Shown one piece after another: positions 1 to 5,648 of a DNA stretch of 7,158 nucleotides. The DNA is from Pseudomonadota bacterium (GTDB taxonomy: Bacteria; Pseudomonadota; Alphaproteobacteria; Rhodospirillales; Rhodospirillaceae): NCBI GenBank assembly GCA_023396465.1, contig JAEWWF010000188.1:1-7158 (forward strand), in the 5' to 3' direction. The translations under genes and the position numbers were made by a program. The first letter of the stretch is position 1. Every line of letters begins with the position of its first letter. The notes beneath the pieces are model-generated. The model worked only from the letters and a program-made list of their open reading frames with translations. It made no database searches and was not told where the DNA came from.

Positions 1-1
1 G

Positions 2-46
2 CACTGGGAGAAGGAAGGCATGGCCGGCAGCGTCCTCGTCGAGTAG
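2..46 (+). CDS. C-terminal end of an unidentified protein, possibly cupredoxin-like (partial)
   Basis: The reading frame entering from the left edge gives HWEKEGMAGSVLVE and then TAG at 44-46. Only 14 residues are visible, so the product cannot be identified. The tail has a His, then Gly-Met, then a short hydrophobic strand ending the protein. This resembles the C-terminal copper-ligand loop of small blue copper proteins (Cys, then His, then Met, then a final beta strand). A cupredoxin next to nirS would fit as an electron donor, but the Cys ligand would lie outside the window and the similarity may be chance. The gene converges on the minus-strand nir set. Confidence 0.4.
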   Translation, partial: HWEKEGMAGSVLVE

Positions 47-64
47 CGGACGGCAGCGCCCGGA

Positions 65-115
65 CAGGGAAACGGCGCCGGCGGGGAGGCTCGTCGGCGC
101 CGTCTCGTATCCCTG
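65..115. terminator. Long hairpin between convergent genes, probable bidirectional terminator
   Basis: A perfect 9-bp stem pairs ACGGCGCCG (72-80) with CGGCGCCGT (95-103) around a 14-nt loop. An outer 6-bp stem pairs CAGGGA (65-70) with TCCCTG (110-115) across an internal loop. It lies between the stop codon of the left plus-strand gene and the stop of the last minus-strand gene, where a shared terminator is expected. Neither side has a clear U-tract, so the termination mechanism is uncertain. Confidence 0.5.
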
Positions 116-124
116 CCGCCGCCG

Positions 125-688
125 TCAGTTGAGGGCGTTGAGCAGGGTGCTGTCGATGTACTCGACCGCAACATAGTTGGGGAAGGTCATCAGGCGGGCC
201 AAGCGGTCGGCGCCGTTGACCTTGTCGGCCCATACCCGCAGGTCCTCCAAGCCTTCTGGCAACTGGTCGCCGAGCTGCTCGCGCATGACCTTGGTGCCGT
301 CCTCGTCGATGGGGGCGCCGTAGCGGGCGGTGAGGGCTTCCTCCAGTGCCAGGGCGCGGGTGGTGTCGTCGTGGAATTCGATGATCAGCGCCAGCCGGTC
401 GCGGTTGGCGGGGAAGACGAACAACACCGTGCGGGCAATGCCGTCGGCTTCCAGCACGCCGGACAGCAGCGTGTCGCCGTCTTCCGCCTGGGCGCTGATA
501 CGGGTGAGGCCGCCGGCCTCGACGGCGGTGCGGACGCTTTGCAGGTCCATGCCGAAGTCGGCGCCGAGCAGGCCCTGGATGGGCTGACGTTCGGCGGCGA
601 AGGCGGGGGCAGGGGCGGCAAGGGTGAGGAAGGGCACGGCGGCGACCGCCAGGATGGCGGCGACGGTGCGACGAAGGGTGGTCTTCAT
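125..688 (-). CDS. Exported periplasmic protein of unknown function, last gene of the nirS operon
   Basis: This 187-residue protein was not recognised. The N-terminus is a clear Sec signal peptide: basic MKTTLRR, a hydrophobic stretch at about 9-25, and a likely cleavage after AFA (29-31). The mature part has no cysteine, so it carries no c-type haem, disulfide or lipid anchor. It looks like one small alpha/beta domain, with a G-x-D-F-G-M-D segment near 42-48, a hydrophobic strand at 87-93 (RTVLFVF), another at 99-104 (LALIIE), and an LTARYGAP segment at 119-126. The start is supported by GGGAG at 696-700, seven bases upstream. It lies 66 bp after the multihaem cytochrome gene on the same strand and is probably cotranscribed with nirS. 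A role in nitrite reduction or cytochrome assembly would be guesswork from position alone. Confidence 0.85.
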   Translation of the reverse strand: MKTTLRRTVAAILAVAAVPFLTLAAPAPAFAAERQPIQGLLGADFGMDLQSVRTAVEAGGLTRISAQAEDGDTLLSGVLEADGIARTVLFVFPANRDRLALIIEFHDDTTRALALEEALTARYGAPIDEDGTKVMREQLGDQLPEGLEDLRVWADKVNGADRLARLMTFPNYVAVEYIDSTLLNALN

Positions 689-712
689 GGTGCCTCTCCC
701 GGTGACAGGGGA

Positions 713-746
713 GGGGCGATGCGCCGGCCAGGCCGCGCACCGCCCC
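713..746 (-). other. Intercistronic hairpin between the multihaem cytochrome and the exported-protein gene
   Basis: GGGGCG (713-718) pairs with CGCCCC (741-746), and TGCGC (720-724) pairs with GCGCA (735-739), separated by a single A/C mismatch. The hairpin starts nine bases after the cytochrome stop codon in the transcript direction and ends before the ribosome-binding site of the next gene. No U-run follows on the minus-strand transcript. It could be a weak terminator or an RNA-stabilising element. Confidence 0.4.
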
Positions 747-754
747 AGTGACTT

Positions 755-2461
755 TTACTTCTGGATGGCCGTGATCTCGGCTCCCTCGGCACCCAGCGCG
801 AGCCGGTAGTCGATGGAGACGTGGTGGAAGCGGCCGTTGGTGTGGTCGTCGTGCAGGGCGAAACCGAGGGTATAGGTCTTGCCCGGTTCCAGGACCACGT
901 CACCCGGATTGCCGGTGTTCAGCTTGCGGGTCATGGTGACGGTCCACACGCCTCCCTCCAGGCCGCCCTCGAACGACAGGCCGTTGGCGTCGGTGATGAC
1001 GCGCTCCGCCAGCACGTAGGAGTTTTCCGCCTCGCCGGTGCCGCCCTTGTAGCGCCACAGGTCGAGGAAGACGCCCTGGTCGAGCATGGCGGCGATCTCG
1101 CCTTCGTCTTTCAGCTTGTCCCAGCCGCCGCGCGGCTTGCCGTCGGCGCCGCGGATCTCGATTTCCGAACGGGTGGCCGGCAGGTACTTGGTCACGCCGT
1201 GGGAGACATCGAGCCGCCCAGCCACCGCCGAGGCATCGGCGGGCGCGTCGGGCATGGTGCGGGCGTCATGGTGACAGGACGACCAGCAGGCCGATTGCCC
1301 GGCGAATTCCACGTTACCGGCATCCAGCATCACCGCCAGCTTGACCGGGTTCTCCGGGTCCATCATGCCGCCTTCGGCGAAGGGGATGGGGCTGTGCGGC
1401 GTTTCCGGCCAGCTGAAGCGCATGTACAGCGCATCGGCATCGAAGGCCGCCTTCACCGTCAGCGGCACGAAGGCCGGCTTGCCGGGGATGGGCGTCGGCT
1501 CCGCCTTGGCGCCGCTGACCATCTTGGCACCCATGTCGGCCTGTTCGCCTTCATGGCAGAACGAGCAGTTGTCGCCGGCCTTGAAGGCGCGTGCGCCGCC
1601 ATGGTCGCTGCCCTGCTGGATCCACTCGAACGAGGTGGTGCCGGGGTAGAACAGGGTTACTTTGGTCTCCGGCGCCGCCGCCCAGTCGATGCCGCTCGCC
1701 GATCCACCACCGGAGGCAGCGGGAGCGGCCGTCGGAGCGGCAGCCGGCGTTTCGGCCGCCGGTGCAGGGGCGGCAGCGGGAGCGGGGGTGGACGCAGGAG
1801 TGGAGGTCGCCGCCGCCTGCTGCACGGCCGGGGGCGGCATGGCAGGGGTGGCGACAGCCGGCGTCACCGCGGCCGAGGCCGGGGCGTCTTCGTCCTCCAG
1901 CAACTGGTGGACCGGCTTGTGGGCGATTCCCTTGTGGCAGTCGATGCAGGTCTGACCGTCCTGCTGCGCCCGTTCATGCATGCGCGAAGCGCGGGTCTTC
2001 TGCTTCTCGGTGTCCATGGAGGTGAAGCTGTGGCAGTTGCGGCACTCGCGGGAGTCGTTGGACTCCATGCTGGCCCACACGCGCTTCGCCAGTTCCAGGC
2101 GCTTGGCGTCGAACTTCTCGGGCGTGTCGACGTCGCCCCAGGCCCAGTGCCACAGCTCGCGCGAAGCCTGCACCTTGCGGATCATCTTATGGATCCAGGG
2201 GTCGGGAACGTGACAGTCCGGACAGGTGGCCTGCACCCCGGTCCGGTTGGTGAAATGAATGGTTTCCTTGTATTCGGCGTAGACGTTGTCCTTCATCTCG
2301 TGACACGAGATGCAGAATTCCATCTGGTTGGTCGCTTCCATGGCGGTGTTGAAGCCGCCCCAGAACACGATACCGCCGACGAAGAGCACGGCAGCGCCCA
2401 CAATCGAAGCCCCGAGTATTTTCAGGCGTCCGATCCGTTTGAAGAGCGGCTCCTTGGGCAT
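755..2461 (-). CDS. NapC/NirT-type membrane-anchored multihaem cytochrome c fused to an ethylbenzene-dehydrogenase-type haem-binding domain
   Basis: This 568-residue protein probably carries electrons from membrane quinol to periplasmic acceptors such as the nitrite reductase system. Residues 15-37 form one N-terminal membrane anchor. A NapC/NirT module follows with four CxxCH haem sites: CISCH 50-54 (followed by Glu-Met, as in NapC), CPDCH 80-84, CRNCH 140-144 and CIDCH 172-176. Residues about 191-256 are a Pro/Ala-rich linker. The C-terminal part (about 257-568) resembles the EB_dh haem-binding domain (gamma subunit of ethylbenzene or dimethylsulfide dehydrogenases) and adds CSFCH 299-303 and an unusual CWSSCH 392-397 with three residues between the cysteines. 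Classical NirT has about 200 residues, so this is a large extension. It begins 91 bp after nirS on the same strand; the ribosome-binding site is modest (GAAGG at 2472-2476). Domain names come from memory of motifs, not a search. Electron delivery to NirS is inferred from position. Confidence 0.85.
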   Translation of the reverse strand: MPKEPLFKRIGRLKILGASIVGAAVLFVGGIVFWGGFNTAMEATNQMEFCISCHEMKDNVYAEYKETIHFTNRTGVQATCPDCHVPDPWIHKMIRKVQASRELWHWAWGDVDTPEKFDAKRLELAKRVWASMESNDSRECRNCHSFTSMDTEKQKTRASRMHERAQQDGQTCIDCHKGIAHKPVHQLLEDEDAPASAAVTPAVATPAMPPPAVQQAAATSTPASTPAPAAAPAPAAETPAAAPTAAPAASGGGSASGIDWAAAPETKVTLFYPGTTSFEWIQQGSDHGGARAFKAGDNCSFCHEGEQADMGAKMVSGAKAEPTPIPGKPAFVPLTVKAAFDADALYMRFSWPETPHSPIPFAEGGMMDPENPVKLAVMLDAGNVEFAGQSACWSSCHHDARTMPDAPADASAVAGRLDVSHGVTKYLPATRSEIEIRGADGKPRGGWDKLKDEGEIAAMLDQGVFLDLWRYKGGTGEAENSYVLAERVITDANGLSFEGGLEGGVWTVTMTRKLNTGNPGDVVLEPGKTYTLGFALHDDHTNGRFHHVSIDYRLALGAEGAEITAIQK

Positions 2462-2513
2462 GGTCTCTCTACCTTCACAATGACCGTGGATACGGAGGAC
2501 CGGCGGCGGGCAG

Positions 2514-2537
2514 AGGCAGGCGCCGTGGCGCCTGCCT
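2514..2537 (-). other. Perfect 11-bp intercistronic hairpin after nirS
   Basis: Bases 2514-2524 pair perfectly with 2527-2537 (core GGCAGGCGCC / GGCGCCTGCC, loop GT on the plus strand). It starts 15 bases after the nirS stop codon. The minus-strand transcript continues GC-rich without U residues, so full intrinsic termination is unlikely. A hairpin here could protect the 3' end of nirS mRNA or reduce read-through, giving more NirS than downstream cytochrome. Structure is seen; function is inferred. Confidence 0.5.
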
Positions 2538-2552
2538 TGCCGTCCGCTCGGT

Positions 2553-4163
2553 TCAGGTCACGTGCTTCATGCGGTTGTAGACGTTGAACTTGCCGGTCGG
2601 CGTCTCCAGCCCCTTGATGCGGGCCTTCTCTTCCAGGGTCTTGTCGTCGTAGACGACGATTTCGCCCTTGGCGCGGTCGCCGGCGGCCTTGGCCCACACC
2701 GACACCCACGCCTCATCGCCGTTCTTGTTGAACTCGATGTGGGTGGCGACGGCGCCCGGATGCTCGGTCACCCGCAGGGTCTTGACGATTTCGCGGGTTT
2801 CCTTCGACAGCACCTTCACGCTCTGGGCGATTTCGGGCTCGGGGTGCATGGTCTGGTCCATCCAGACGTGCTGCGAGTTGGGATGAGTACGCAGGAACAG
2901 GCCGGGACCGTCGGTGGTCGCGGTGTAGCACATCTTCCACGCCTGATCGGGGTGCTTGGCCGGGTCGTTGCCCCACACCGCGAGCTTGCCCTCACCCAGG
3001 TGGACGGTGCCCGCCACCGGGCCGCACTTCGGGTCGATCCAGTTGGCGCCCGGACCAGGGTGCGGCATCTTTCCGGTTTCCAGCATGCCGGCCAACTCGC
3101 GCTCGACCGTATCCAGGAACACCATGGTGTTGGAGGCGTTGGCCGCGATCTGGAAGTAGCGGTGGTCGGCGGTGAAGAAGCCGTCGTGCAGGAACTTGGC
3201 GTTGTCCACCTTCTCGATGCGCAGGTTGTCGAGGTCGGAGTAGTCGACCTGCCACAGCTGGCCCAGTTCCTTCACCGCGACGATCCAGGTCGGCGCCAGC
3301 GGCGTGTTGTAGAGGGCGGCGACGCGCGCTTCGTTCACATAGTTGCCGTCGACATCGACGCCGCGGGTGGAGACGACCTTCAGCGGCTCCATGGTTTCGG
3401 CATCGACGATGGCGAAGTGCGGCGGCCAGTACGACCCGCCGATGATATACTTGTCCTTCCACTCGCCGTAGTGGGACACGGCGACGTCGCGGGCGTCATA
3501 GGCGACCTGGACTTCGGCGACCACCTGCGGCGGGTTCATCCACAGGTCGATCTTGGTCATCTTGCCGTCGCGGCCCATGGTGTACCAGAACCGGCCGTCA
3601 CTGGTTTCCTTCATGACGTGGACCGCGTAACCGGTATCCACCTTGGCCACCACTTCCTTGGTGTCGCCGTCGATGATGCCGACCTTGCCCTCGTCACGCA
3701 GGATGACGAGCACGAAGTTTTCCCAGTTGAGCGTGTGCTGCGGCTTGGTCGGGTAGTCCTTGGGCTCGACCAGAACCTTGCGGGTCTTCTTCATGTCATC
3801 CAGGGACATTTCCGGCGGGACCGGCGGCTCCATCTGGACGTAGGTCGACACCATGCGGATTTCGTCCTTCGACAGTTCGTTGTCGAAGTTGTTCATGCCG
3901 CCTTCGGTGCCGAGCGTCAGGATGCGCTCGATGCGCTGCTGACCGAGCTTCTGCATGGCTTCCGGCAGCAGCGGCTTGCCGGTGGCGCCCATGCGGAGCA
4001 CGCCATGGCAGCCGGCGCAACGCTGGAAGTAAACCAGCTTGGAATGCTCGAATTCTTCCTTGGTCAGGGTAGGCTCCGCCGCCAGCGCCGCGGCGCCGCC
4101 GCCAAGCGAGAGCAGCGCGGCCAGAGTGGCCGCGGCCGCGGTGGAAGCAAGGTACGTTCTCAT
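2553..4163 (-). CDS. nirS: Cytochrome cd1 nitrite reductase (NO-forming)
   Basis: NirS reduces nitrite to nitric oxide in the periplasm, taking electrons through haem c to the active-site haem d1. The 536-residue protein has a signal peptide with likely cleavage after ALA (26-28). The cytochrome c domain follows, with CAGCH at 49-53 in the family context YFQRCAGCHGVLR and a probable axial Met90 (GGMNNF). The eight-bladed d1 propeller fills about 140-536. The likely proximal d1 ligand is His182 (GYAVHVMK). The two active-site histidines match His326 (FLHDG) and His368 (PHPGPGANW), which correspond to His327 and His369 of Pseudomonas aeruginosa. Family signatures THPNSQ (426-431) and the C-terminal TPTGKFNVYN (521-530) are present. 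The start is supported by GGAGGGG at 4171-4177, seven bases upstream. The protein is about 30 residues shorter than the P. aeruginosa enzyme, mostly at the mature N-terminus. It is the first gene of the minus-strand set, under an FNR-type box. Confidence 0.98.
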   Translation of the reverse strand: MRTYLASTAAAATLAALLSLGGGAAALAAEPTLTKEEFEHSKLVYFQRCAGCHGVLRMGATGKPLLPEAMQKLGQQRIERILTLGTEGGMNNFDNELSKDEIRMVSTYVQMEPPVPPEMSLDDMKKTRKVLVEPKDYPTKPQHTLNWENFVLVILRDEGKVGIIDGDTKEVVAKVDTGYAVHVMKETSDGRFWYTMGRDGKMTKIDLWMNPPQVVAEVQVAYDARDVAVSHYGEWKDKYIIGGSYWPPHFAIVDAETMEPLKVVSTRGVDVDGNYVNEARVAALYNTPLAPTWIVAVKELGQLWQVDYSDLDNLRIEKVDNAKFLHDGFFTADHRYFQIAANASNTMVFLDTVERELAGMLETGKMPHPGPGANWIDPKCGPVAGTVHLGEGKLAVWGNDPAKHPDQAWKMCYTATTDGPGLFLRTHPNSQHVWMDQTMHPEPEIAQSVKVLSKETREIVKTLRVTEHPGAVATHIEFNKNGDEAWVSVWAKAAGDRAKGEIVVYDDKTLEEKARIKGLETPTGKFNVYNRMKHVT

Positions 4164-4222
4164 CTTTGGTCCCCTCCGAGACGAAGACAGTGTGGCCGCA
4201 AGTCCTATTCCTGCTGCGGCGG

Positions 4223-4228
4223 ATTAAA
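4223..4228 (-). promoter_or_regulatory. Candidate nirS -10 element
   Basis: The minus strand reads TTTAAT here, the best -10-like hexamer between the FNR-type box and nirS. It would put transcription start near 4216, leaving a leader of about 53 nt and the box centre near -46.5. That is about 5 bp further upstream than the usual -41.5, so the true -10 may instead be the poorer hexamer at 4228-4233 (GAAGGT). Confidence 0.3.
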
Positions 4229-4255
4229 CCTTCCTCGGGGTGGGGGCACCGCCCC

Positions 4256-4269
4256 TTGACTTTCATCAA
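4256..4269 (-). promoter_or_regulatory. FNR/NNR/DNR-type operator for nirS
   Basis: On the minus strand this reads TTGATGAAAGTCAA, one base from the FNR consensus TTGAT-N4-ATCAA and matching the variants used by NNR/DNR-type NO-responsive regulators. Flanking CCC (4253-4255) and GGG (4270-4272) extend the dyad to 20 bp. It lies about 93 bp upstream of the nirS start codon. Regulators of the CRP/FNR family commonly control nirS; sequence alone does not tell an oxygen sensor from an NO sensor. Confidence 0.85.
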
Positions 4270-4436
4270 GGGTGGAAAATTATCCTCTAAATGCATGTGG
4301 ATTTAACGCAAGTCATTTTGCTCTGTACATTTCACAAATGCTTCCAATTTTCATGCCCATCCAAGATCGCGTGGCGCTCCATCTCCCCCGTTATTGCGGC
4401 GCACAAGAAGGAGGGGGGCTCGCCGCCTGTTTAATG

Positions 4437-4450
4437 TTGACCAAAGTCAA
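4437..4450 (+). promoter_or_regulatory. FNR/NNR/DNR-type operator for nirECFD
   Basis: TTGACCAAAGTCAA is a perfectly symmetric TTGAC-N4-GTCAA site. Its centre (4443.5) sits exactly at -41.5 if the hexamer CATCCT at 4473-4478 is the -10 and transcription starts near 4485. This is the class II activator geometry typical of FNR-family regulators. The box is about 75 bp upstream of the nirE start codon and would give a leader of about 41 nt. Confidence 0.85.
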
Positions 4451-4472
4451 AGCCGCTCCGCCGCCCCCTCCG

Positions 4473-4478
4473 CATCCT
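4473..4478 (+). promoter_or_regulatory. Candidate nirE -10 element
   Basis: CATCCT matches TATAAT at three of six positions, including the second A and last T. It lies 22 bp after the FNR-type box, the spacing expected for activation from -41.5. No -35 element is needed in that geometry. Support rests mainly on position. Confidence 0.4.
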
Positions 4479-4525
4479 TGGTCGCAGCAATCGTGCGGGT
4501 ATTCCGCGAAGGGAGGAGTGGCGCC

Positions 4526-5326
4526 ATGACGGCATTGGGAAGCGTCCATCTGGTCGGCGCCGGGCCGGGAGACCCGGATCTGCTGACGCTCAAGGCGGCG
4601 CGGCTGATCGCTTCCGCCGAAGCGGTGGCCTATGACCGGCTGGTGTCGGACGCGGTGATGGCCCTGGTGCCGCCGACGGCGACGCAGGTGTTCGTCGGCA
4701 AGGAAAGCGGCTGCCACCACTGTACCCAGGATCGTATCAACGACATCCTGCTCGGCCTTGCCCGTCGCCACCGCACGGTGGTGCGGCTGAAGGGCGGCGA
4801 CCCATTCGTGTTCGGCCGCGGTGGCGAAGAGGCGGAGCACCTGACCGCCCACGGCGTGCCGGTGCATGTGGTGCCGGGCATCACCTCCGCCGCCGCCTGC
4901 GGCGCCGCTTGCGGCGTGCCGCTCACCCACCGGGGGCTGGCGACGGGCGTGCGCTTCGTCACCGGCCATGCCAAGGGCGACGCGCCGCTCGATCTCAATT
5001 GGGCGAGCCTCGCCGACCCTGACACCACGCTGGTGGTCTACATGGGCCTCGCCACCCTGCCGCAGATCAGCCGCCAGCTCATCGCCCACGGACTGCCGGC
5101 GGAAACGCCGGTGCTGGCGGTGCAGAACGGCACCACGGCGCAGGAACGCCGCCTGCTCACCCATCTGGAAGCAGCACCCGAGGCGCTGGTGCAGGCCGCC
5201 TTCCGGCCGCCGACCCTGCTGGTGATCGGTCGCGTCGCCGCCTTGGCGGAGGTGCCGGCAGTGGAGCAGGTCGTCGCGGCGCCGTCGTGGCCGCACCGGC
5301 CCATGGCTGTCGCCGCCCATGCGTGA
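4526..5326 (+). CDS. nirE: Uroporphyrinogen-III C-methyltransferase of haem d1 synthesis
   Basis: NirE uses S-adenosylmethionine to methylate uroporphyrinogen III at C2 and C7, giving precorrin-2, the entry to sirohaem and haem d1. The 266-residue protein shows the full SUMT pattern: VGAGPGDPDLLTLKA (10-24), YDRLV (36-40), LKGGDPFVFGRGGEE (88-102), VVPGITSA (115-122), PLTHRG (132-137) and YMG (172-174). Arg98, Glu101, Arg136 and Met173 fall where P. aeruginosa NirE has Arg111, Glu114, Arg149 and Met186 (numbers recalled). The ATG at 4526 is preferred because GGGAGGAG (4511-4518) lies seven bases upstream and the FNR-type box is then outside the gene; an in-frame ATG at 4394 lies upstream of the box. 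CobA would be the alternative name, but the nir context favours nirE. It overlaps nirC by 8 bp. The segment SGCHHCTQD (61-69) has an uncommon Cys-His-His-Cys. Confidence 0.95.
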   Translation: MTALGSVHLVGAGPGDPDLLTLKAARLIASAEAVAYDRLVSDAVMALVPPTATQVFVGKESGCHHCTQDRINDILLGLARRHRTVVRLKGGDPFVFGRGGEEAEHLTAHGVPVHVVPGITSAAACGAACGVPLTHRGLATGVRFVTGHAKGDAPLDLNWASLADPDTTLVVYMGLATLPQISRQLIAHGLPAETPVLAVQNGTTAQERRLLTHLEAAPEALVQAAFRPPTLLVIGRVAALAEVPAVEQVVAAPSWPHRPMAVAAHA

Positions 5327-5648
5327 GGTGCTGGCCGCGACCGTCCTTCTGGCGCTGGCGACGGCGGCGCCGGCCGCGGCATCCTCCGACCCCCTCAGCC
5401 CGGCCCGCGAGGCCGAACTGCGCGTGCTGCTGGAGCAGGATTGCGGCTCCTGCCACGGCCTGACCCGCAAGGGCGGCCTGGGCTCGCCGCTCACCCCCGA
5501 GGCGCTGGCCGGGCGCAGCGACGATGACCTGGCGCTGACCATCCGCCATGGCGTGCCCGGCACCCCGATGCCGCCGTGGGCGCCGCTTCTGAGCGATGCC
5601 GAGGTCTCGGTCCTGGTCGAGATGCTGCGGCAGGGAGATGTTCAATGA
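5319..5648 (+). CDS. nirC: NirC, small periplasmic monohaem c-type cytochrome
   Basis: NirC is a small c-type cytochrome of nir clusters, reported to pass electrons to NirS or to take part in haem d1 maturation. The 109-residue protein has a signal peptide (about 1-21, cleavage near AAA/SSDP), one haem site CGSCH (42-46) and a likely axial Met84 in GTPMPPW, followed by a C-terminal helix. Size and motif order match NirC, and its place between nirE and nirF is typical. The ATG lies inside the end of nirE (8-bp overlap) without a clear Shine-Dalgarno sequence, so translation is probably coupled to nirE. The stop codon overlaps the nirF start as ATGA. Confidence 0.93.
   Translation: MREVLAATVLLALATAAPAAASSDPLSPAREAELRVLLEQDCGSCHGLTRKGGLGSPLTPEALAGRSDDDLALTIRHGVPGTPMPPWAPLLSDAEVSVLVEMLRQGDVQ

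Larger units (their letters stand above)
4164..4525. other. Divergent nirS/nirE regulatory spacer
   Basis: These 362 bp separate nirS and nirE and contain no supportable gene. They hold the nirS ribosome-binding site, a possible nirS -10 element (TTTAAT on the minus strand, 4223-4228), an FNR-type box for nirS, an AT-rich stretch at about 4275-4350 unlike the GC-rich surroundings, a second FNR-type box, a weak nirE -10 and the nirE ribosome-binding site. In the AT-rich part, TAAAT (4288-4292) and ATTTA (4301-4305) form a short inverted repeat around ATGCAT; no regulator can be assigned with confidence. Confidence 0.85.

Noticed and set aside
1662..1955. Low-complexity GC-rich tract suggesting a DNA repeat
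   Set aside because: It encodes the Pro/Ala-rich linker of the multihaem cytochrome. The units are irregular and no true tandem repeat could be defined.
821..2587. 588-codon open frame on the plus strand opposite the multihaem cytochrome
   Set aside because: It is the antisense shadow of a GC-rich gene with low stop-codon chance. It is rich in Arg, Gly, His and Val, has no recognisable domain, and the minus strand encodes clear haem motifs.
2562..4259. 565-codon open frame on the plus strand opposite nirS
   Set aside because: It is antisense to an unmistakable nirS and has a typical GC-rich shadow composition. It also crosses the nirS promoter region.
4394..4525. Upstream extension of nirE by 44 codons
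   Set aside because: The extension would place the FNR-type box and -10 inside the gene, is Arg-rich without family similarity, and the ATG at 4526 has a strong ribosome-binding site just before the SUMT motif.
4272..4529. 85-codon plus-strand frame in the nirS/nirE spacer
   Set aside because: It lacks a Shine-Dalgarno sequence, contains the FNR-type box of nirE within it, and its product has a proline run encoded by promoter DNA. It is best read as regulatory spacer.
4391..5563. 390-codon minus-strand frame opposite nirE and nirC
   Set aside because: It is antisense to recognised genes, is Arg- and Ala-rich, and has no ribosome-binding site or domain evidence.
5576..5644. Upstream extension of nirF by 23 codons
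   Set aside because: It lies inside nirC in another frame and would hide the lipoprotein signal. The ATGA overlap at 5645 is the natural start.
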